A stretch of DNA of 26,680 nucleotides. Origin: an uncultured Bacteroidia bacterium (GTDB taxonomy: Bacteria; Bacteroidota; Bacteroidia; Bacteroidales; UBA932). This document shows positions 21,633-26,680 of the stretch, piece by piece; the first letter of the stretch is position 1, and each line of letters starts with the position of its first letter. Where the stretch lies: NCBI GenBank assembly GCA_902767355.1, contig CACXHG010000137.1:1-26680 (forward strand). Direction: 5' to 3'. The notes below the pieces were generated by a model. That model did not search any database. It had not been told where the DNA came from and saw only the letters and a list, made by a program, of their open reading frames with translations. A program made the translations under genes and the position numbers.

Positions 21633-22629
21633 AAAGATATTGCTTGCGGTGCTCCTCGCCGCCCTTTCGTCACCGGGGCAGCTGCTATGTGCGCAGCAGA
21701 CCCATGTGGACTCCCTTTGGATTGACGCCCGCGCCACATTTCATCAGCAGACAGAGGCGGGGGTGTATTCCACCCACTTCCAGGGCGATTATTTCAATGT
21801 CCACATCGCCGGCCACCTGTCCGACAATCTGAGCTTCCGGGTGCGGCAACGGATGAACAAGAGGATAGATGCGGAGAATCCGTTCAACGCCACCGACTTT
21901 TTGTGGCTCAAGTGGCAGGCTAACGGGCAGTGGTCCTTTACCTTTGGCAAGCAAGCCATCCTGCTGGGCGGCTACGAGATAGATTCAGCGCCAATAGAGG
22001 TGTATTACTACAGCGCGTTCTGCTCGCATCTGTATCAGTACTACGCCTTTGGCGCCACCGCCACCTACAGCTTTGCGCCCGGGCAGGAGCTCTCGCTGCA
22101 GTTTGCCCCGTCGCCGATTTCTTCCGGCCGACAGGATGCCTATTCCTACAACGCCTACTGGCACGGCCATATCGTGCCGATGTGGGAGACGCTCTGGAGC
22201 TTCAATATCGTGGAAGACCAGTTCCACCGCAAGATGAACTACATCATCCTGGGCAACAAATACCATTTCGGGCCGCTGGTGGTGGACATCGATCTTATGA
22301 ACCGCGCCTCACTGCGGCAGCCGCGCTTTTTCCTGTCGGACTGGACGGCCATCTGCAAGATGATTTATTCTGTGGGCAAGTGGAACCTGTGCACCAAGTT
22401 CGGTTACGAGGTAAATGCCGCCGAAAATGTGGATGAGGATGGCCTGTCATACAACACGGCACTGCTTGCCGGCCACAATTTCCTTTACGGCGGCTGCGGC
22501 GTGGAATATTTCCCCCTGGGCAACGACAACCTGCGGCTGCACGCGGTCTTTTTCCGCGACAACCACGACCGCATCAGCAACTACGACATCGGCCTGACCT
22601 GGCGCTTCAAGATTTACGCGCGGGAGTAA
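21625..22629 (+). CDS. Outer-membrane beta-barrel protein, porin-like
   Basis: 334 residues with a signal peptide (MTKKILLAVLLAALSS..., probable cleavage after LLCA). The mature part is a run of amphipathic strands with many aromatic residues: HIAGHLSDNLSFRVRQRMNK, DFLWLKWQANGQWSFTFGKQ, LSLQFAPSPI, and the ending YDIGLTWRFKIYARE. The stretch FLWLKW...WSFTFGKQAILLGGYE resembles the phosphate-selective porin O/P type family seen in Bacteroidetes. It probably forms a small-solute channel; substrate unknown. It diverges from the glutaminase gene (47-bp gap) and its 3' end overlaps the opposing hydrolase gene by 23 bp. Confidence 0.75.
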   Translation: MTKKILLAVLLAALSSPGQLLCAQQTHVDSLWIDARATFHQQTEAGVYSTHFQGDYFNVHIAGHLSDNLSFRVRQRMNKRIDAENPFNATDFLWLKWQANGQWSFTFGKQAILLGGYEIDSAPIEVYYYSAFCSHLYQYYAFGATATYSFAPGQELSLQFAPSPISSGRQDAYSYNAYWHGHIVPMWETLWSFNIVEDQFHRKMNYIILGNKYHFGPLVVDIDLMNRASLRQPRFFLSDWTAICKMIYSVGKWNLCTKFGYEVNAAENVDEDGLSYNTALLAGHNFLYGGCGVEYFPLGNDNLRLHAVFFRDNHDRISNYDIGLTWRFKIYARE

Positions 22630-23938
22630 TCAGCACTGCTTTTTCTGAAGCGCGGCCGTCGCGGTTGACGGTCTGCACGCAGAACGGGCCCCTGTCATTT
22701 CCGCTCAGGCGGAATTTCATTTCAGGAGGGATCATCGGCCGGGCCTGGTCGCCGTTGCGGTCAAAGTCCTGGTAGAGGCCTTCTTCGGGGATGCGTCCGA
22801 TCAGGCGTCCGTCTCCGTCGTAGATGTTGAAATGCCCGATGCCCGACTCCAGGTCGGCGTCGGCGCGCCAGACGAGGAAGCTATTCCCTTCGCCGTCTGT
22901 TTCGATGGCGACATCAAACGGTGCCGGGGGTGGGGTGGCGTCCCTCACTGCGCCTTTTAAGGCAAACTCCCTGAAGGCATAGGCGCTGCCGTAGTCCGGC
23001 AGCAGGCACAAGCCCCGGCTTTCGCCTCGGAAGTCCGCTGCTCGGTAGATATTGAACGAGACGGTATCCACCAGATAACTCTGGCCGCGGTCTATGGGCT
23101 TGAGACTGCCGTCTGGGGCAAGGCGCTGCTGGAGGGCGGCCTCCCAGAAGGGGACGGTGATGGTGCGCATATAGCTGTGGTTGTGGCCCTGGCCGCGGGT
23201 GTAGGCTATCGCCGCCGGAGCGTCGTGGGCCCGCAGATGGGCAAACGAGTGGCGGGCGGTGGCCGGGATGTTGTCGGCCCCTTCGCCCGGACCGGCATGG
23301 CGGAAGAGGATGGGGACCTCGTAGGCCGCTTCGGGATAGTCCCACTGCGGGTCCCAGGCTGCGGAATAGGCAATGGCGGCTATTATGCGCTCCGGATGTT
23401 CGTGCAGCATGCTCAGCACCCAGAATCCGCCGCCGGAATGGCCCCAGACAAGCAGGGGGGCATTTGCCAGCTCGCTGTGGCCGGTGCGCACGCCTGCCTT
23501 TGTCAAGGCCAGCATCAAGGCCTTGTAGCTGCCCTCGGCGGGGCGGGCCCACACGTCGCAGAGGCCGAAGATGGTCGTCTCTATTATCGCCAGGTCCCAC
23601 TTGCGGGCAAAGGCCTGGTACTGCACGTCGTGGTGACGGCTCAGGCCGAACTCTTCCTGGCTGCAGCCGTGCTGGAACACCATTATGCCGCGGATTTTTT
23701 CTGCCGTGGACGGCACGTAGATGCCATAGTCGGCGTGGTCGGCAAAGCGGCAGTCCTCGCCCTCGAGGGTGAGGGTGAAGGTGGTGTCGGGGAGAGATCC
23801 CTCGACTTCGCTCGGGATGACACTGGTTGCGTTCGGGGCTATCCTGGCGCTGCGGCAACTGACAAGCATTACCGCCACCGACAGTGTCAGCAGCGGTATT
23901 GTCGAAAATGCGACCGGGCGCAGTTTAGCTCTGTGCAT
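22607..23938 (-). CDS. Alpha/beta-hydrolase lipoprotein with C-terminal Fn3-like domain
   Basis: 443 residues. The lipoprotein signal ends AVMLVSC (Cys28). After a short linker, residues ~52-335 fit an alpha/beta hydrolase: GIMVFQHGC (strand and oxyanion region), the nucleophile elbow VWGHSGGGFW with Ser168, and GQGHNHSYMRT, which probably carries the catalytic His. Residues ~343-440 look like a fibronectin-III-type domain (PPPAPFDVAIETDGEGNSFL, HFNIYDGDGRLIG). It is probably an esterase or related hydrolase facing the periplasm or surface; the substrate is unknown. Its start overlaps the end of pepT by 14 bp, so it is likely the third gene of the OPT-pepT operon. The linker at residues 40-48 (VIPSEVEGS) is encoded by a dispersed repeat-like sequence. 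Confidence 0.8.
   Translation of the reverse strand: MHRAKLRPVAFSTIPLLTLSVAVMLVSCRSARIAPNATSVIPSEVEGSLPDTTFTLTLEGEDCRFADHADYGIYVPSTAEKIRGIMVFQHGCSQEEFGLSRHHDVQYQAFARKWDLAIIETTIFGLCDVWARPAEGSYKALMLALTKAGVRTGHSELANAPLLVWGHSGGGFWVLSMLHEHPERIIAAIAYSAAWDPQWDYPEAAYEVPILFRHAGPGEGADNIPATARHSFAHLRAHDAPAAIAYTRGQGHNHSYMRTITVPFWEAALQQRLAPDGSLKPIDRGQSYLVDTVSFNIYRAADFRGESRGLCLLPDYGSAYAFREFALKGAVRDATPPPAPFDVAIETDGEGNSFLVWRADADLESGIGHFNIYDGDGRLIGRIPEEGLYQDFDRNGDQARPMIPPEMKFRLSGNDRGPFCVQTVNRDGRASEKAVLITPARKS
23795..23821. repeat. Dispersed REP-like sequence inside the hydrolase gene
   Basis: A 27-bp segment containing CTCGACTTCGCTCGGGATGA (23801-23820), flanked by ATCCC and GGGAT ends that can pair. Its translations (VIPSEVEGS in the gene frame, HPERSRGIS and DPSTSLGMT in others) are familiar hallmarks of a widely scattered intergenic repeat in many bacterial genomes. 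Here it is read in frame and forms the linker just after the lipid anchor. Only one copy was noticed in this window. Confidence 0.65.
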
Positions 23939-25139
23939 ATATCCTGATGATGTTCAGAATGACCTCGCAGGCCTTTTCCATACTCTCCAGCGGCACGAAC
24001 TCCAGCTTGCCGTGGAAATTGTGCCCGCCGGCAAAGATGTTGGGGCAGGGCAGGCCCATGAACGACAGGTTGGCGCCGTCGGTGCCGCCGCGTATGGGCT
24101 GCACCTTGGGCTTTATGCCGGCCATCTTCATGGCCTTCTTGGCATTGTCCACCACGTGGATATGCGGCTGAATCTGCTCGCGCATGTTGCGGTACTGGTC
24201 GCGTATGTCGGCCGTGACGATATTGCCGTATTTGCGGTTGATGAAATCCGCCGCGTCGCGCACGATCTGCTTCTTGCGCTCCAGCAGAGCGGCGTCGTGG
24301 TCGCGGATAATGTAGCTCAAATCAGCCTCTTCCACCACGCCCTTGAAGCTGGTCAGGTGTATGAACCCTTCGTAGCCGCAGGTATATTCCGGCCGCTGCT
24401 CCACGGGCAGCAGGCCGTTGAACTCCATGGCCACCAGGCTGGCGTTTATCATCTTGCCCTTGGCCGAACCGGGGTGGATGTTGCGCCCGGCGACGTGGAT
24501 CTTGGCGCTGGCGGCATTGAAATTCTCGTATTCCAGCTCGCCTATCTCGCCGCCGTCCATGGTGTAGCCGAAGTCGGCGCCGAAGCGCTTCACGTCGAAC
24601 TTGACCACGCCGCGGCCTATCTCCTCGTCGGGGGTGAAGGCTATCTTTATCTCGCCGTGCTCTTCTTCCGGGTGGTTCATTATATATTCGGCCGCGCACA
24701 TTATCTCGGCCACGCCGGCCTTGTCGTCGGCGCCCAGCAGGGTAGTGCCGTCGGTGGTGATCAGGGTCTGGCCGCGGTACTGCGCCATCTCGGGGAACTC
24801 GCTCACACGCAGCCACTTGTCTGGATTGAGCTGGATGTCGCCGCCGTCGTAGTTCTTCACTATCTGCGGCTTGATGTTGTCGCCGGGGGCGTCGGGAGAC
24901 GTGTCCACGTGGGCGATGAAGCCCAGGCGGGGGATTTTCTTGTCGGTATTGGCCGGGATGGAGGCCATCACATAGCCGTATTCGTCCAGGGTGGCTTCGA
25001 TGCCCATCTGCTGCAGTTCGTCGCGCAGCAGGCTCAGCAGTTTGAGCTGTTTGGCGGTGGAAGGCTGGCTCTCGCTCTCTTCGCACGACTGGGTGTCGAA
25101 GGAGACATATCTCAGGAATTTGTCGAGTATCTTTTCCAT
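23925..25139 (-). CDS. pepT: Peptidase T (aminotripeptidase, M20 family)
   Basis: 404 residues from the ATG at 25139, which gives the normal PepT start (MEKILDKFLRYVSFDTQS) and shares one base with the stop of the preceding gene (TAATG). A longer start at 25235 is rejected. The zinc-site and catalytic residues are all present: H77 and D79 in AHVDTSPDAP, D138 in GADDKAG, E172/E173 in DEEIG, D195 in TMDGGEIGELEYEN, and the C-terminal GGHNFHG His. PepT is a cytoplasmic enzyme that removes the N-terminal residue from tripeptides. Its position directly after an OPT transporter fits uptake of peptides followed by hydrolysis. Confidence 0.97.
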   Translation of the reverse strand: MEKILDKFLRYVSFDTQSCEESESQPSTAKQLKLLSLLRDELQQMGIEATLDEYGYVMASIPANTDKKIPRLGFIAHVDTSPDAPGDNIKPQIVKNYDGGDIQLNPDKWLRVSEFPEMAQYRGQTLITTDGTTLLGADDKAGVAEIMCAAEYIMNHPEEEHGEIKIAFTPDEEIGRGVVKFDVKRFGADFGYTMDGGEIGELEYENFNAASAKIHVAGRNIHPGSAKGKMINASLVAMEFNGLLPVEQRPEYTCGYEGFIHLTSFKGVVEEADLSYIIRDHDAALLERKKQIVRDAADFINRKYGNIVTADIRDQYRNMREQIQPHIHVVDNAKKAMKMAGIKPKVQPIRGGTDGANLSFMGLPCPNIFAGGHNFHGKLEFVPLESMEKACEVILNIIRIYAQS

Positions 25140-26680
25140 TATTCTTTCTGGGCTTTCATTGAAGAACGTATCATATATATAATAATCAACAGGTAAGGCA
25201 CAATGGCGATGGCCTCGCCCCAGGTGGCGTTCCATTCGGAGAGGAACCAGTCCACCTGGGCGAATTTCAGGATTGCGCTCACCACGCCCATCAGGGCGCC
25301 GCCGGCGATAAAGCCGGATGCGATAAGGGTGCCTTTCTCCTGGCGGGCGGCGTTGAGCGCCTTGTCTTTGCTGCGGGAGCCTACAAACCAGCTGATTGCA
25401 CCGCCCACCAGCAGCGGGAGGTTGAGGTCGATGGGGATGAACATGCCCAGGCAGAACGCCAGCGCGGGAACCTTGAACAGGGTCAGCAGTATGGCGATCA
25501 CGGCGCCGATGCCGTAGAGCAGCCAGGGGGCGCTGCCGCCGTTCATCATCGGCTGGATGACAGCCGCCATGGCGTTGGCCTGCGGAGCCACCAGCGAGCC
25601 CTCGCCCGTGAAGCCGTAGGTCTTGTTGAGCACCAGCATGACACCGCCGACAGTCGCCGCAGCAACGGCAACGCCGATGAACTTCCAGGCCTCCTGCTTG
25701 CGGGGCGTAGTGCCGATCCAGTAGCCGATCTTGAAGTCCGTGATGAGGCCGCCTGCGGTACTGAGCGCGGTGCAGACCACGCCGCCGATAACCATCGCGG
25801 CGACCATTCCTGCATTGCCCTTAAGCCCAACGGCGACAAGCACCAACGCGGTGATAATCAGCGTCATGATGGTCATACCGCTCACCGGGTTCGTGCCCAC
25901 TATCGCTATGGCGTTGGCGGCCACCGTCGTGAAGAGGAAGGCGATTACGGCCACTATCAGCAGCGCAATCACCGCCTGCCAGATACTCTCGACAACCCCG
26001 CCGAACGCAAAGAACGCGAAGATCGCGAGCAGCGCGATGATGATGCCGAAGGTCACGGTCCGCATCGGAAGATCCTGCTGCGTACGCTCCACGGACGCTT
26101 CAGCAGCGCCCGGCTTGCGCTTGAACTCGCCGACCGCCAGGCCCACGGCGCTCTTGATCACCCCGGCACTCTTGATGATGCCGATGATGCCAGCCGTCGC
26201 GATGCCGCCGATTCCTATATGGCGCGCGTACTCCTTGAAAATCTGCTCCGGCGCCATCTGGCCCACGGTCTGGGCAATCCCGGTGCCCATGAGGTCGATG
26301 ACCTGACCGCCCCAGATGAGGTTCATCAGCGGGATGATGAGCAGCCACACCAGGAACGAGCCGCAGCATATGATGAACGCGTACTTGAGGCCGATGATGT
26401 AGCCCAGGCCCAGCACCGCCGCACCCGTATTGAGCTTCACGACGACCTTGGCCTTGTCCGCGACAACCTGTCCCCAGTGCATCACCGTGGTGCTGAGCGT
26501 CTCCGCCCAGGCTCCGAAGGTGGCGACCACGAAGTCGTACAGACCGCCGATGAGGCCCGCCAGCACGAGGGTCTTGGCGCTGCCGCCGCCGCTCTCGCCG
26601 CTGACCAGCACCTGCGTGGTGGCAGTGGCCTCAGGGAACGGATACTGTCCGTGCATTTCCTTTACGAAATATTTCCTGAA
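25139..26680 (-). CDS. OPT-family oligopeptide transporter (N-terminus outside window)
   Basis: The frame is open to the right edge; eight codons (FRKYFVKE) precede the ATG at 26656, so that ATG is internal and the true start lies beyond 26680. About 513 residues are visible. Features of the OPT family include HGQYPFPEATATTQVLVSG near the N-terminal side, about a dozen hydrophobic segments, GTNPVSGMTIMTLIITAL, and the C-terminal FCLGMFIPIDLNLPLLVGG with SRSKDKALNAARQEKGTLIA. Members move oligopeptides, or in some lineages metal chelates, across the inner membrane. It overlaps pepT by one base, arguing for peptide uptake. It is the first visible gene of the leftward opt-pepT-hydrolase unit. 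Confidence 0.9.
   Translation of the reverse strand, partial: FRKYFVKEMHGQYPFPEATATTQVLVSGESGGGSAKTLVLAGLIGGLYDFVVATFGAWAETLSTTVMHWGQVVADKAKVVVKLNTGAAVLGLGYIIGLKYAFIICCGSFLVWLLIIPLMNLIWGGQVIDLMGTGIAQTVGQMAPEQIFKEYARHIGIGGIATAGIIGIIKSAGVIKSAVGLAVGEFKRKPGAAEASVERTQQDLPMRTVTFGIIIALLAIFAFFAFGGVVESIWQAVIALLIVAVIAFLFTTVAANAIAIVGTNPVSGMTIMTLIITALVLVAVGLKGNAGMVAAMVIGGVVCTALSTAGGLITDFKIGYWIGTTPRKQEAWKFIGVAVAAATVGGVMLVLNKTYGFTGEGSLVAPQANAMAAVIQPMMNGGSAPWLLYGIGAVIAILLTLFKVPALAFCLGMFIPIDLNLPLLVGGAISWFVGSRSKDKALNAARQEKGTLIASGFIAGGALMGVVSAILKFAQVDWFLSEWNATWGEAIAIVPYLLIIIYMIRSSMKAQKE

Noticed and set aside
23769..25196. A 475-residue + strand open frame opposite pepT
   Set aside because: PepT has all its metal-binding residues on the - strand; the antisense frame is a shadow.
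25139..26680. Possible horizontally acquired transporter, because its codon use looked slightly different
   Set aside because: The impression is weak and unmeasured; a hydrophobic membrane protein has biased codons anyway, and the gene overlaps pepT in a normal operon.

Overview
The window looks like a gut- or rumen-type member of the Bacteroidales. The evidence is a SusC/SusD pair, many short lipoprotein signal peptides with acidic residues after the lipid cysteine, Bacteroidetes-type -7 promoter boxes (TAnnTTTG), little sign of Shine-Dalgarno sites, and a fairly GC-rich, tightly packed coding sequence. I cannot name a genus. No rRNA, tRNA, insertion sequence, integrase or CRISPR array was seen.

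Left edge (1-2078, + strand): the 3' part of a surface binding-module protein, followed 5 bp later by a lipoprotein with a pectin-lyase-like beta-helix. A strong bidirectional hairpin terminator (2106-2137) separates them from the next operon.

Main locus (2157-13783, - strand): one compact operon read leftwards, in the order SusC-like TonB-dependent receptor, SusD-like lipoprotein, GxGYxYP-family putative glycoside hydrolase, and three surface lipoproteins. These three carry Ig-like (Big_2) or coiled-coil N-terminal stalks and one or two copies of a shared C-terminal jelly-roll-like module. They sit where SusE/SusF-type surface glycan-binding proteins are expected. Gaps are a few bases or overlaps, so co-transcription is very likely.

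Control region (13784-17480): divergent from susC is an 825-residue protein that combines a secreted LamG-like plus Kelch-type sensor, one membrane helix, and a cytoplasmic OmpR/SARP-type winged helix with a BTAD-like helical tail. It looks like a one-component transmembrane glycan sensor. Next comes a LacI-family regulator translationally coupled (ATGA) to a GH92 alpha-mannosidase-type lipoprotein. A near-perfect 14-bp palindrome centred on CG lies in the susC leader and a second, weaker copy lies upstream of lacI, suggesting LacI-type control of both the operon and its own gene. The susC/sensor intergenic region also holds three copies of TCGATTAA and a separate 17-bp inverted repeat.

Right part (19664-26680): a glutaminase-A-type (DUF4964/4965/1793) secreted enzyme converges on the GH92 gene with no gap. 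A porin-like outer-membrane protein diverges from it and may be leaderless. A leftward operon then encodes an OPT-family peptide transporter (cut by the window edge), tripeptidase PepT, and an alpha/beta-hydrolase lipoprotein whose linker contains a dispersed repeat-like sequence.

Taken together this is a polysaccharide-utilisation locus. The GH92 gene hints at a mannose-containing glycan or glycoprotein, and the adjacent glutaminase and peptide-uptake genes would fit a glycoprotein-derived nutrient, but the substrate is inference only.
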